This document shows positions 1 to 8,571 of a DNA stretch of 64,000 nucleotides, piece by piece. The DNA comes from Terrabacter terrigena (GTDB taxonomy: Bacteria > Actinomycetota > Actinomycetes > Actinomycetales > Dermatophilaceae). The translations under genes and the position numbers were made by a program. The notes below the pieces were generated by a model. It saw only the letters and a program-made list of their open reading frames with translations, did no database searches and had not been told where the DNA came from. The stretch lies in contig NZ_JBHTKH010000011.1 in the NCBI RefSeq assembly GCF_042676085.1, forward strand, positions 1-64,000, given 5' to 3'. Position 1 is the stretch's first letter, and each line of letters begins with the position of its first letter.

Positions 1-84
1 CGTCGGGCCCTGCTGCGCAAGCGGCCGGACATCACCTCGTGGAAGTCGGCGCTCCGCGCGGGCATGGCCGCTCAGGCGAGGTAG
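1..84 (+). CDS. C-terminal end of a protein cut by the window edge
   Basis: An open frame enters from the left edge and stops at TAG (82-84). It encodes 27 residues ending in a basic, alanine-rich tail (SALRAGMAAQAR). G or C dominates the third codon positions, as expected for real coding sequence here. Too little remains to name the family, and the start lies outside the window. Confidence 0.55.
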   Translation, partial: RRALLRKRPDITSWKSALRAGMAAQAR

Positions 85-252
85 ATGCATTTGATCGGCG
101 GTGCGAGCTGGTCTGCAGAGCGGTTCGTGACGGTCCGGTCGGTCAGACATCGTGGCTCCGTCGCAGGGAGTTGCCTCTCAGCACTGAGTGGTACGGACCG
201 CTCCGATGCGCGACAGGACGGCCATTCGGAGCGCTGAAGAGGAGATGACGCC

Positions 253-444
253 ATGCCACAAGGCAGCCCTCACGTTCAGGGGAGGGAGGACCCCGCACCC
301 CCGCTGAGGCACGACCTCGTCGACTTTGCGCTGCTCGAGGAGATCGAGCTCCTCGTTGACGTGATCACCCGAGTGGCCGGTCGCACCGACTACCTGTCAG
401 GTGACGAGGTGGACTCCGTACTCGGCCTGTCGCGCATTGCCTGA
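253..444 (+). CDS. small acidic hypothetical protein
   Basis: A 63-residue protein with a good Shine-Dalgarno (GAGGAG, about 8 bases before the ATG). The N-terminal third is polar and proline-rich. The rest (HDLVDFALLEEIELLVDVITRV) looks like an amphipathic helix, followed by a loop and a short GDEVDSVLGL helix. No catalytic motif or membrane segment is visible, and I do not recognise the family. It stands alone: upstream is the gene tail at the left edge, downstream is a convergent pair of small minus-strand genes. The start is well supported; the function is unknown. Confidence 0.55.
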   Translation: MPQGSPHVQGREDPAPPLRHDLVDFALLEEIELLVDVITRVAGRTDYLSGDEVDSVLGLSRIA

Positions 445-537
445 GGGACTCCCTGTCCCAGAAGACATAGATGCGTTCACGCTCCACGCCGCGTCCCCCT
501 GCATGGGGTTACTCCCTCCTGGCGACGCGTCCGGCCT

Positions 538-783
538 TTAGTGAGCGAAGGGCCGTCGGCCCCAGTCGGAGACGAACTGCGCGACGAGTTCGGACTCGAT
601 CTCCTCAGCGTCGTCGTCCGGCGTCTCGCGCCATGCAACCAGCAGGGCATCGAGGTCGACCACCTGCCAAAGGCATCTGCCGCCCCAGTGCCCGACAGGT
701 TCTCCAACAGCATGCCCCCGGTACTCGTCCACGCGTGTCGCCAAAACCACGCCTGCCGGAGGCTCGGCATCGGCCCGAAGCAC
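538..783 (-). CDS. hypothetical protein, 81 aa
   Basis: The protein reads VLRADAEPPAG...WRETPDDDAEEIESELVAQFVSDWGRRPFAH, with a strongly acidic stretch near residues 55-66. I do not recognise the family. A GTG at 783 is the only usable start, but the frame is open and protein-like back to the TGA at 826-828, which ends the upstream glycine-rich microprotein in the same frame. The two therefore differ by one in-frame stop. They may be separate genes, or halves of an ancestral longer gene (see findings). Start uncertain. Confidence 0.45.
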   Translation of the reverse strand: MLRADAEPPAGVVLATRVDEYRGHAVGEPVGHWGGRCLWQVVDLDALLVAWRETPDDDAEEIESELVAQFVSDWGRRPFAH

Positions 784-825
784 AAGGTAGACCCCCGGTC
801 CTCGAGGCAGGGCGGACGAAGCGGC

Positions 826-951
826 TCAGTACCCGCCGCCTCCGCCACCCCCGCCGTTGCCGCCACCGCCACCGCCATAGACGATCACGAGAACAACCAC
901 GACGACAGCGACTGCAACAAGTGCTGCGATCACCCATCGCTTGGTCAGCAC
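826..951 (-). CDS. single-pass membrane microprotein with a poly-glycine tail
   Basis: A 41-residue product: a short basic head (VLTKRW), one very hydrophobic Ala/Val helix of about 20 residues, then a C-terminal tail of almost pure glycine broken by one Asn and ending in Tyr. The GTG start is preceded by GAGAGG about 8 bases away. The positive head predicts the N-terminus inside, with the glycine tail outside or in the periplasm-like zone. Known function: none that I recognise. A longer form starting at 1035 is possible, but it lacks a better ribosome site. Confidence 0.45.
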   Translation of the reverse strand: MLTKRWVIAALVAVAVVVVVLVIVYGGGGGGNGGGGGGGGY

Positions 952-1169
952 CCTGACCACCTCTCTCCCATCGGGCGCCAACTTTCCAGGGTCGGCCCCA
1001 CACATGACGACGCACCGCGCCATTGCACGGTTCAACCCGGTGGACGTGACATGGCCGCCTGACGACCACGCGGTCTACCCGGTCCCGTGGATCGTGTTGC
1101 CATCCAGGGAGGTGGTCGGCTACGAGCCCGTCAAGGCTGCGCAAGCGTCCCACCTGATAGGACAGGGCC

Positions 1170-3539
1170 GTGACCACTGACGCGACCGACCACTTCGTCC
1201 GCGTCCGCGGCGCGAGAGAGCACAACCTGCGCAACGTCGACGTCGACATCCCGCGCGACGCGATGGTGGCGTTCACCGGGGTCTCCGGCTCGGGCAAGTC
1301 CTCGCTGGCGTTCGGCACGCTCTATGCGGAGGCGCAGCGCCGCTACTTCGAATCGGTGGCGCCGTACGCCCGCCGCCGCCTCCTGCCGCAGGTCGGTGCT
1401 CCGCACGTCCAGGAGGTCACCGGCCTGCCGCCTGCGGTGGCCCTCCAGCAACGCCGGGCAGCCGCCACCTCCCGCTCGTCGGTCGGCACCATCACGACGC
1501 TGTCCAACCTGCTGCGGATGCTCTACTCCCGGGTTGGCGACTACCCCGAGGGCGCCGAGCACCTTGCCGCAGAGGCGTTCTCGCCCAACACCGCGGCCGG
1601 CGCCTGCCTGCGCTGTCACGGGCTGGGGGTCGTGCACGACGTCACCGAGGAGCTGCTGGTCCCTGACCCGTCCCTCAGCATCTGGGAGGGCGCGATCGCC
1701 GCCTGGCCGGGAGCCTGGCAGGGCGCCAACCTGCGCAGCATCGTCAGCGGTCTCGGCATCAACGTCGACACGCCGTGGCGCAAGCTGCGGAAGAAGGACC
1801 GCGACTGGCTGCTCTACACCGACGAGCAGCCGTCGGTGCTCATCAAGCCCGAGCGTGACCGCATCGACTACGGCTACTACGGCACGTTCTGGAGCGCGCG
1901 CCAGCACGTCATGCACGTGCTGGCGGACTCCCAGAGCGACCGGATGCGCGAGCGGGCGCTGAAGTTCGTCGTGGATGCGCCGTGCCCCGACTGCCACGGC
2001 AGCGGGCTGCGACCGGAGGCCCTCGCGGTGACGTTCGCCGGCCGTTCGATCGCCGAGGTCAACGAGCTGCCGCTCACCGAAGTGGTCGCGCTGCAGCGGC
2101 CGTTCGCCGAGCAGCCAGAGGAGGCCAACGAGGTTGCCGTACGGATCTGCAGAGACCTGGTCGCGCGCGTCGAGGTGCTCCTCGACCTCGGCCTGGGCTA
2201 CCTCAGCCTCGGGCGGAGCTCGACCACGCTCTCCCCGGGGGAGGCGCAGCGCCTGCGGATCGCCACCCAGCTCCGCTCCGGCCTTTTCGGAGTCGTCTAC
2301 GTCCTCGACGAGCCCTCCGCCGGGCTGCATCCCGCGGACGCCGAACCGCTACTCGACGTGCTGGACCGGCTGAAGGCCTCCGGCAACTCCCTGTTCGTCG
2401 TGGAGCACGACATGGACGTCGTTCGACGCGCCGACTGGGTCGTCGACATCGGCCCGGGTGCGGGCGAGGCCGGCGGCCGGGTGCTCTACAGCGGCCCCAT
2501 CGAAGGGCTGGAGGATGTGGCGGAGTCCGCCACCAGCGCCTACCTGTTCGGTCGCGCCGAGCGGCTCGAGCACGCCGTGCGCGGCCCGCAGGGTTGGCTG
2601 CAGCTGGCCGGAGTCACCCGCCACAACCTGGTCGACCTGTCCGTCGACATCCCGCTCTGTGTGCTGACCGCCGTCACTGGCGTCTCCGGGTCCGGCAAGT
2701 CGACGCTGGTCAGCCAGGTCCTCGCCGAGGAGCCGTCCGTCGGTGACCAGTTCGACCGGCTCGTGGTCGTCGACCAGCGGCCGATCGGCCGTACGCCGCG
2801 GTCCAACCTCGCGACGTACACCGGCCTCTTTGACTCGGTGCGCAAGCTCTTCGCCGCGACAGACGAGGCGCGTGAGCGCGGGTACGGCGCCGGCCGGTTC
2901 TCCTTCAACCTGCCCGAGGGCCGCTGCGAGACCTGCCAGGGCGAGGGGTTCGTCGCCGTGGAGCTGATGTTCCTGCCGGGCACGTACGCGCCGTGCCCCA
3001 CCTGCCACGGCGCGCGCTACAACGAGGAGACCCTCGAGATCACCTACCGCGACAAGAACGTCGCCGAGGTTCTCACGCTCTCCGTCGACCAGGCCGCGAC
3101 GTTCCTCGCCGACGTGCCGGCCGCCGCGCGGAGCCTGCGAACGCTGCGCGAGGTCGGGCTGGGCTACCTGCGGCTGGGGCAGCCGGCCACCGAGCTGAGC
3201 GGCGGAGAGGCGCAGCGCATCAAGCTCGCCACCGAGCTGCAACGGGCGCAACGCGGCCATGCGCTCTACCTGCTCGACGAGCCGACCTCGGGGCTGCACC
3301 CCGACGACATCGCGCTGCTGCTGCGCCAGCTGCACCGCCTCGTCGACGCCGGCAACACCGTCGTCCTCGTCGAGCACGACCTCGACGCCATCGCCACCGC
3401 CGACTGGGTCATCGACCTCGGCCCCGGCGGCGGCGACGCGGGCGGCCAGGTCGTCGCCACGGGCACCCCAACAGAGGTGGCGAGGGCTCAGGACAGCGCG
3501 ACCGCCCCGTACCTTGCCCGCCGGCTGGCGCGAGCTTGA
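1170..3539 (+). CDS. UvrA-like ABC ATPase lacking the UvrB-binding domain (UvrA2/DrrC type)
   Basis: Twin-cassette UvrA-family ATPase of 789 residues. Cassette 1 has Walker A GVSGSGKSS (37-45), zinc-site cysteine pairs near 146/149 and 272/275, signature LSPGEAQRLR and Walker B VYVLDEPSAGLHP. Cassette 2 repeats the layout: GVSGSGKST, cysteine pairs CETC and CPTC, LSGGEAQRIK and LYLLDEPTSGLHP. Full UvrA is about 950 residues. This one lacks the insert of about 150 residues after the first Walker A that binds UvrB, so it should not nucleate standard excision repair. Known relatives (UvrA2, DrrC) act in DNA-damage tolerance or self-resistance to DNA-binding drugs. GTG start with AGGA 8 bases upstream. 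It stands alone, with no efflux or biosynthetic genes beside it. Confidence 0.9.
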   Translation: MTTDATDHFVRVRGAREHNLRNVDVDIPRDAMVAFTGVSGSGKSSLAFGTLYAEAQRRYFESVAPYARRRLLPQVGAPHVQEVTGLPPAVALQQRRAAATSRSSVGTITTLSNLLRMLYSRVGDYPEGAEHLAAEAFSPNTAAGACLRCHGLGVVHDVTEELLVPDPSLSIWEGAIAAWPGAWQGANLRSIVSGLGINVDTPWRKLRKKDRDWLLYTDEQPSVLIKPERDRIDYGYYGTFWSARQHVMHVLADSQSDRMRERALKFVVDAPCPDCHGSGLRPEALAVTFAGRSIAEVNELPLTEVVALQRPFAEQPEEANEVAVRICRDLVARVEVLLDLGLGYLSLGRSSTTLSPGEAQRLRIATQLRSGLFGVVYVLDEPSAGLHPADAEPLLDVLDRLKASGNSLFVVEHDMDVVRRADWVVDIGPGAGEAGGRVLYSGPIEGLEDVAESATSAYLFGRAERLEHAVRGPQGWLQLAGVTRHNLVDLSVDIPLCVLTAVTGVSGSGKSTLVSQVLAEEPSVGDQFDRLVVVDQRPIGRTPRSNLATYTGLFDSVRKLFAATDEARERGYGAGRFSFNLPEGRCETCQGEGFVAVELMFLPGTYAPCPTCHGARYNEETLEITYRDKNVAEVLTLSVDQAATFLADVPAAARSLRTLREVGLGYLRLGQPATELSGGEAQRIKLATELQRAQRGHALYLLDEPTSGLHPDDIALLLRQLHRLVDAGNTVVLVEHDLDAIATADWVIDLGPGGGDAGGQVVATGTPTEVARAQDSATAPYLARRLARA

Positions 3540-3638
3540 ACCGACGAAGACCAGCGCTCGCAAAACGCACTGAGGACAGCGCAAAGGCGATGAGACGAGC
3601 CGGCACGGAACAGCCTTCCCGCTGCGTATACGGCCGGT

Positions 3639-3644
3639 TATGGT
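3639..3644 (+). promoter_or_regulatory. -10 element (TATGGT) of a probable leaderless promoter
   Basis: TATGGT ends exactly 6 bases before the ATG at 3651, and no Shine-Dalgarno is present. Transcription would begin at or beside the start codon. Confidence 0.5.
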
Positions 3645-3650
3645 TCGCCG

Positions 3651-4025
3651 ATGATCGACTTCCAGAACGCCAGTTACATCAAGCTCAGTCAGGTGGACTA
3701 CACCCAGGTAGCCGACCAGATCGACCCCTTGCTGATCGAGGGAGAGCATGCGTTCGCGGCGTACAAGGGAATGCGGGATTACGTCGTCTTCACCAGTAAG
3801 CGCGTCATCGCGGTGAACGTCCAGGGCATCACCGGCAAGAAGAAGGACTTCACCTCCCTCCCCCTCGCCAAGATCCAGGCGTTCTCGATCGAGACCGCCG
3901 GCACCTTCGACCTCGACGCCGAGCTCGAGCTGTGGTTCTCGGGGCTCGGCAAGGTCAGGTTCGAGTTCAGCGGCCGGACCGACGTGGCCTACTTGAACAA
4001 GCTCGTGGCTCATCACGTCTTGTGA
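3651..4025 (+). CDS. bacterial PH-domain protein
   Basis: A 124-residue cytosolic protein made almost wholly of one bacterial PH (bPH) fold. It has the family pattern of an N-terminal helix, then AAYKGMRDYVVFTSKRVIAVN, GKKKDFTSLPLAKIQAFSIET, a strand rich in acidic and aromatic residues (FDLDAELELWFSG) and a C-terminal helix (LNKLVAHHVL). Close relatives are YvbH/DUF1696-type proteins. These PH folds form oligomers and are often linked to membrane stress, but no substrate is established. No Shine-Dalgarno is seen; the gene is probably leaderless. It lies convergent to the stress protein at 4193. Confidence 0.85.
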   Translation: MIDFQNASYIKLSQVDYTQVADQIDPLLIEGEHAFAAYKGMRDYVVFTSKRVIAVNVQGITGKKKDFTSLPLAKIQAFSIETAGTFDLDAELELWFSGLGKVRFEFSGRTDVAYLNKLVAHHVL

Positions 4026-4192
4026 CATCGCCGGGAGGGCGGGGATCACAGCAGCTTGATCTCGGCGAGCGTGCCGACGTGCTTTTCCCTGTCCTGAACA
4101 GCTGGTGGACGTGGTCGGCAGGAGCGGGACAGGACCCCTGGCGCGTCTTCAACAGGCTCCCGCCTTGGTGTTCTCGCGCACCGCCCGACGCC

Positions 4193-5155
4193 TCAGGTCC
4201 GCTTGGTCAGCAGCATGTCCTTCGACACGTTGAGGCGGACGGTGCCGTCCTCCACCACGTCGACCTCGGTGGCGGAGACGTACGCGTCCCGGGCGAACAG
4301 ACCTTTGCGGTCGACCTTGAGGAAGCCGGTGAGCAGCAGGCGCTCGGCGAACGGGCGCGGCACGTCGGGCATCACGTCCGGGCCCTCGTCCTGGATGCTG
4401 ATCGCCTGTGGATCACCGAGCTTCACGAACTCCACCTTGCCGACCTCCTCGCCGTTCACGTCCACGACCGCCATGCCCTCGTAGACCTTCTCGATCGGCC
4501 CGATCCGGTCGACGGGTCCGCGGTACTCGTCGTGCCGTTGGACGTCGGTGCTACCCAGCTCGGCCAGCAGCCCCTGCGCCCGGGCCACCTCCTCCTCGGT
4601 GCCGTGGACGACCAGCAGGTAGCTGCCCGTGCGGACGAGTTCCTCGTACTTCGGGAGGTGGCTCTTGGCCACGAAGTGTCCGAGGAGGACGCCGACTGCG
4701 CCCCCCAGAAGCGCGCCCTCTGCGGCCCCGACCGCAGCAGCCGCCAGCGGGCCCAGGACGACGAGGGGGCCAAGACCCGGGATGAAGAGCATCGCGGCCC
4801 CGCTCAGGACGCCGAACAGCCCTCCCACCCAGGCTCCCGTCGCCGCGCTGGGACCCGCGAGGTCACCTGTGGTGACGAACCCACTGATCCGGACCTCGCT
4901 CTGCATGTCCTTTCCCACGATCGAGATCCGGTCGACCGGGAAGTCCCTCTGGGCGAGCTCTATGACCGCCTGCTCGGCGGCGGCGAGGTCAGGGAAGACC
5001 GCGATGACGGCTTGGTCGCCCTGGCCGACCGGACGGGAGTGGGTGGTAGGTGGATTGCTGCCGAGGGTGCGAGCGGGATCCACCGGCGTGACCACCCGCG
5101 TGCTGGGGTCGTTACCCGCGGGATCGGCTCCGGTCTGGGTGACGGGATCTGTCAT
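4193..5155 (-). CDS. general-stress-type protein with glycine zipper and PRC-barrel-like end
   Basis: 320 residues in three parts. The N-terminal domain (AVIAVFPDLAAAEQAVIELAQRDF, about 50-100) resembles the YflT/GsiB-neighbour general stress fold. A central hydrophobic glycine/alanine zipper (about 115-175) could insert into or associate with the membrane. The C-terminal region has GMAVVDVNGEEVGKVEFVKL and FARDAYVSATEVDVVEDGTVRLNVS, which resemble a PRC-barrel. I chose the ATG at 5155 because AGGAGG lies 6 bases upstream; a longer frame to 5209 has no such site. Role inferred: envelope or desiccation stress. No partner genes are adjacent. Confidence 0.75.
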   Translation of the reverse strand: MTDPVTQTGADPAGNDPSTRVVTPVDPARTLGSNPPTTHSRPVGQGDQAVIAVFPDLAAAEQAVIELAQRDFPVDRISIVGKDMQSEVRISGFVTTGDLAGPSAATGAWVGGLFGVLSGAAMLFIPGLGPLVVLGPLAAAAVGAAEGALLGGAVGVLLGHFVAKSHLPKYEELVRTGSYLLVVHGTEEEVARAQGLLAELGSTDVQRHDEYRGPVDRIGPIEKVYEGMAVVDVNGEEVGKVEFVKLGDPQAISIQDEGPDVMPDVPRPFAERLLLTGFLKVDRKGLFARDAYVSATEVDVVEDGTVRLNVSKDMLLTKRT

Positions 5156-5371
5156 GACGCCCTCCTCGAGTGCTCCGACCGGGCCGCCCGTGCAGCGTCG
5201 TCCGGTCACGGGCCGCTATCCACCGTGTCACGTAGTGGCACCCCTCGCTATCCCGCGATCACGTGCCCTTGCAACGTCACCGACACGTCAGCGAACGAGC
5301 TCGGCCACTCGCTCGAGCACCGTGCACGTGAAGAGCGCGTCTTCCGCCGCCGATCGTCACCGTGGCTGGCC

Positions 5372-5596
5372 TCAGGTCTGGTCGCGAACCTCGCGGGCGG
5401 CGAGCCAGGACTCGAAGCGCCCTGCTGCTGTCGTCAGGTAGCGGTGGATCCCGGCCTCCAACTGCGCGACCTCCTCGCGCAGCCCGAACATCTGGAATTC
5501 GGCCCGACGCTCGGGCGCGCACTCGTGCCCACCAGTACCGGTCCGATCCACGGAAGCGCCGCACTCCTGACAGGGCATGAAGCGGGAACTGAACAT
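5372..5596 (-). CDS. small zinc-ribbon-like protein, 74 aa
   Basis: The N-terminus carries MPCQECG...HEC, a Cys-x2-Cys plus His-x-Cys arrangement fit to bind one zinc ion. After it comes an amphipathic helical region (FQMFGLREEVAQLEAGIHRYL) and GRFESWLAAREVRDQ. This resembles a small conserved family of unknown function that I have seen in actinobacteria. The ATG at 5596 has GAGGTGG about 7 bases upstream; the frame extends to 5764 but that part is not protein-like. Divergent from the SnoaL-like gene at 5729. Confidence 0.7.
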   Translation of the reverse strand: MFSSRFMPCQECGASVDRTGTGGHECAPERRAEFQMFGLREEVAQLEAGIHRYLTTAAGRFESWLAAREVRDQT

Positions 5597-5728
5597 CGCG
5601 CACCACCTCGTCGTTGTGAGCGCATTCTCCGACTTCAAGTCGAGTTGCACCAGTCTCGGCCCGTTGCCCCCTGCCGGGCCCAGTACTAGCCTTCGACAGG
5701 GTGGGCAGGTGCCAGAGCGGAGGCTCAG

Positions 5729-6172
5729 ATGGCAGACAACGCATCCCTCGCGCGCAGGATTCACGAGGCATGGAACGAGCGAAACTTCGACGAGATCGCC
5801 GAGGCAACAGCGCCCGAGGCAACGATCACGATCGTCGGCTCGGGTGACACCTTCACAGGCGCCGAGGGCTCTCGCGCCTACAACACGATGTGGTCAGAGG
5901 GGTTCCCGGACGGCAAGGTCACAGTCGACCGAGTGATCGACTCGGGCAACTACGTCGTCGTCGAGTTCACCGGCCGGGGCACCCACACGGGAACCTTGGC
6001 GACCAGCATGGGTGAGATCCCAGCAACCGGGCGGTCCCTGACCTTGCAACTGTGCGATGTCATGGAGTTCAAGGACGGCAAGGTCGAGAGTCAGAGGACC
6101 TACTTCGACACCGGATCCATGATGGCCCAGCTCGGACTCACGTCCGGGCAGACGGCATCCCAGCACCAGTAG
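5729..6172 (+). CDS. SnoaL-like / ester cyclase family protein (NTF2 fold)
   Basis: 147 residues with the SnoaL pattern: N-terminal helices (SLARRIHEAWNERNFDEIAEA), a strand block, a loop typical of the ester-cyclase group (GAEGSRAYNTMWSEGFPDGKVTVDRV), and paired strands VVVEFTGRGTHTG and LCDVMEFKDGKV. The family uses a cone-shaped pocket to bind a small hydrophobic substrate. Polyketide cyclases belong to it, but most stand-alone members are uncharacterised. GGAGG lies 7-8 bases upstream of the ATG. No polyketide genes are nearby, so cyclase activity is not implied. Confidence 0.85.
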   Translation: MADNASLARRIHEAWNERNFDEIAEATAPEATITIVGSGDTFTGAEGSRAYNTMWSEGFPDGKVTVDRVIDSGNYVVVEFTGRGTHTGTLATSMGEIPATGRSLTLQLCDVMEFKDGKVESQRTYFDTGSMMAQLGLTSGQTASQHQ

Positions 6173-6376
6173 TCCTTTCAGCACAACCGGCACCGGCCCA
6201 CACTGTCCACCCCCCAACGCTCCCTGGTTCACCGCGTCTGTCCGCGGCTTCGGAGATCGGGCGAAGGCAGGCGACCCACAAGAGATGTGTGTCATTCCGC
6301 CGCGTCGGGGCGGGCGCTTCACCTACATCTCGACGCTTGTACGCCTGCGCGAGTGAATCCGGGAGGCGGCTCTCCG

Positions 6377-7780
6377 TCACTCGGACGCGACCGGAGCTCC
6401 CGGTGCCGGTTCGGCGACATCGTTCGCGGTCCTGTTCGCCGGCTTGCGGCGGAGGAAAGCGACCCGAAGGCTGAGTGACAGCGCGGATGTCGTCGTGACC
6501 GCGGCCAGGGCGGCGATGGGCGCGCCCACGAGGGCTCCGATGGCCACGAGCAGCAGCCGGCCGTCCCGGCCACCCAGCAGCCAACCAAGCGCTCGTTCGG
6601 GTGCCGGTGGCAGGCCCAGGGCAGCGGCCCGGTCCTTGGTCGCCATTGACAACAGCGCGCCGGTCGTGGCGGCAACGGTCAGCGCCAGCACAGGTCCGGG
6701 ACCGTGTCCGTCGAGCGCCCACAGGCCCAGCCCGGTTAGGATCGCGGCGTCGCCGACCCGATCGAGCACGCCGTCGAGCAGCGCACCCTGGGGCCTGCCG
6801 CGCAGCTGGAGCCGGGCGACCTCTCCGTCGACACCGTCGAGGACAGAGCTGGCATGGACCAGGAGGGCGCCGGCGACGCCCTGCCCGACGGCAAGCAACA
6901 CCGCGCCGGCCAGGCCGAGCACGAAGGCGGCCAGGGACACGAGGTCAGGATCAGGTCGCAACGGGACCAGCACCATGGACAGCCGGGTCGACAGCGGGCG
7001 GTTGAGCCAGCGGCTGGCCGGCCCGTCGGCGTCCTTGCCGAGCGAGGCGCGCAGCTTGGCGGCGGCGGCCCGCGCGTCCGCGGGACTGTCCACGTCCTGC
7101 CACCAGCAGCCGACGGGCAGCGCGACGGCCCGTAGCGGCCGTTCCTGAGCGAGCCGGGTCACAGCCCTGGCCAGAGTGTGGTCGCCCTCGCCGGCGGCCT
7201 GCGCCTGGTGACGGAAGATGTCCGGCGGGAGCAGGAACGCGCCGCAGTCGATGGCCGGCTGGTCCAGGTGCTTGCCGAACGCCACCACGGCGCCGTCCAC
7301 GACCTGCACCCTCGTACCTTCGTCCCAGGCGTCGCGAACCGGACTCGGGTCGACCAGCACTGCAGGCTCACCGGTCGCCAGCAGCCGGTCGATCGCTCCC
7401 TCGCCGAAGACGTGGTCGGCGGTGAGCAGCACGAAGAGCGCCTCGCCGGCCACCGCGTCCTCGACCGCGGCCAGCGACGCACCGTTGCCGTCCTGCCACC
7501 GGTCGGCATAGACCGCCCTGACCCGGCCAGGGTCCAACCGGTCGACGACGGCCGTGACCGACTCCGCGTCGTGGCCGACCACCACGACGACGGACTCCAC
7601 CCCGGCGGCGAGCAGGGTCTTCACCGCGCGCTCGACCAGGCTCAGGCCACCCAGCCGCAGCAGCGCCTTGGAGCCACCTCGGGTGATCGAGCTGATCCGC
7701 TCTGAGCGACCCGCGGCCAGCACCACACCGACCCGAGGCAGCGACGTCGGCCGCGAAGGCGGCTCCGGGGCCTCAGTCAC
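6377..7780 (-). CDS. fused CTP:inositol-1-phosphate cytidylyltransferase / CDP-alcohol phosphatidyltransferase
   Basis: A 467-residue fusion. Residues 15-245 are a nucleotidyltransferase: VVLAAGRSERI, the binding lysine in GGSKALL, and TADHVF where the inositol-1-phosphate cytidylyltransferases have their metal-binding Asp. Residues 265-445 are a multi-pass CDP-alcohol phosphotransferase with the full family signature D-G-x2-A-R-x8-G-x3-D-x3-D (in DGEVAR...GALLDGVLD). The same fusion makes di-myo-inositol phosphate phosphate in archaea, Aquifex and Rubrobacter, giving a compatible solute after dephosphorylation. Inferred here: synthesis of that solute or an inositol phospholipid precursor at the membrane. 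No inositol-1-phosphate synthase lies in the window. Monocistronic, divergent from the ArsR-type gene. Confidence 0.8.
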   Translation of the reverse strand: MTEAPEPPSRPTSLPRVGVVLAAGRSERISSITRGGSKALLRLGGLSLVERAVKTLLAAGVESVVVVVGHDAESVTAVVDRLDPGRVRAVYADRWQDGNGASLAAVEDAVAGEALFVLLTADHVFGEGAIDRLLATGEPAVLVDPSPVRDAWDEGTRVQVVDGAVVAFGKHLDQPAIDCGAFLLPPDIFRHQAQAAGEGDHTLARAVTRLAQERPLRAVALPVGCWWQDVDSPADARAAAAKLRASLGKDADGPASRWLNRPLSTRLSMVLVPLRPDPDLVSLAAFVLGLAGAVLLAVGQGVAGALLVHASSVLDGVDGEVARLQLRGRPQGALLDGVLDRVGDAAILTGLGLWALDGHGPGPVLALTVAATTGALLSMATKDRAAALGLPPAPERALGWLLGGRDGRLLLVAIGALVGAPIAALAAVTTTSALSLSLRVAFLRRKPANRTANDVAEPAPGAPVASE

Positions 7781-7958
7781 ACGCCACCTCCCATGTGGGC
7801 ACCACTGGACACTGCGGGCCGCTCACCCTCGGTGAGGTTCTTGAAAGATAGCCCATGACGTGGTCTCGTCGCCGATGTCCGGCGCCGAGGGGCGCGCCGG
7901 TGGGCAGCCTGCCGACGACGGTGGGTGAGGGCCCCTTTCGGCTGGCCCCGACACCCCT

Positions 7959-7976
7959 TGACAAGATTTTTTGTCA
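7959..7976. promoter_or_regulatory. inverted repeat operator TGACAA-N6-TTGTCA
   Basis: A perfect 6-6-6 inverted repeat directly before, and touching, the AGGAGG ribosome site of the ArsR-type regulator at 7993. The placement suits autorepression of the regulator and the coupled SRPBCC gene. Confidence 0.6.
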
Positions 7977-7992
7977 GGAGGATGGTGGCGAT

Positions 7993-8571
7993 ATGCGGGA
8001 CGTCGAGGTCATCGAGAGCGCGGAAGCGGCGGCCACCGCGCTGGATCCGGTCCGGGCCCGGCTGCTGGGCGAGCTGGCCGTCCCGGCCTCCGCCGCCGGA
8101 CTCGCCGCCCGAGTCGGCATCGGGCGCCAGAAGGTCAACTACCACCTCAAGGCGCTCGAGGCGCACGGGCTGGTGGAGCTGTCCGGCGAGCGCCGGCACG
8201 GGGGCATCACCGAGCGGGTGCTGCAGGCCACGGCGGCGACATACGTGGTGTCGCCCGCGGCCCTCAGCGCGTCCGCGGCAGACCCGGCATCCAGCGCCGA
8301 CCACCTCTCGGCCAGCTACCTCGTCGCGCTGGCCGGTCGGCTGGTGCGCGAGGTCGGCGCCCTGGCCCGCCAGGCGGGCGCGTCCGGCAAGCGCCTGCCG
8401 ACCCTGACCATCGACACGCAGATCGGCTTCACGTCGGCCGCCGACCGTGCTGCCTTCGCCGACGACCTGACCGCCGCGGTGCTCGACCTGGCCGCTCGCT
8501 ACCACCACGACGACGGGCGCCCGCACCGGCTCCTCGTCGCCGCCCACCCCGTTCCCGAGGAGAACCCATGA
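7993..8571 (+). CDS. ArsR-type winged-helix regulator
   Basis: 192 residues. The N-terminal winged helix reads LDPVRARLLGELAVPASAAGLAARVGIGRQKVNYHLKALEAHGLVEL (about 18-64), the HTH_20/ArsR pattern with recognition helix RQKVNYHLKAL. No metal-binding cysteine motif is visible. The C-terminal half (SASYLVALAGRLVREVGALARQ...) likely binds a ligand or dimerises. The ATG at 7993 follows AGGAGG by 11 bases. The stop overlaps the next start (ATGA at 8568-8571), so it is translationally coupled to the SRPBCC protein, a common pairing in which the regulator controls an AHSA1-type partner. Probably self-regulated through the repeat at 7959. Confidence 0.85.
   Translation: MRDVEVIESAEAAATALDPVRARLLGELAVPASAAGLAARVGIGRQKVNYHLKALEAHGLVELSGERRHGGITERVLQATAATYVVSPAALSASAADPASSADHLSASYLVALAGRLVREVGALARQAGASGKRLPTLTIDTQIGFTSAADRAAFADDLTAAVLDLAARYHHDDGRPHRLLVAAHPVPEENP

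Noticed and set aside
1004..1180. Plus-strand frame MTTHRAIARF...QGRDH before the UvrA-like gene
   Set aside because: It overlaps the UvrA-like start, lacks a ribosome site, and its codon use is less biased than in real genes here.
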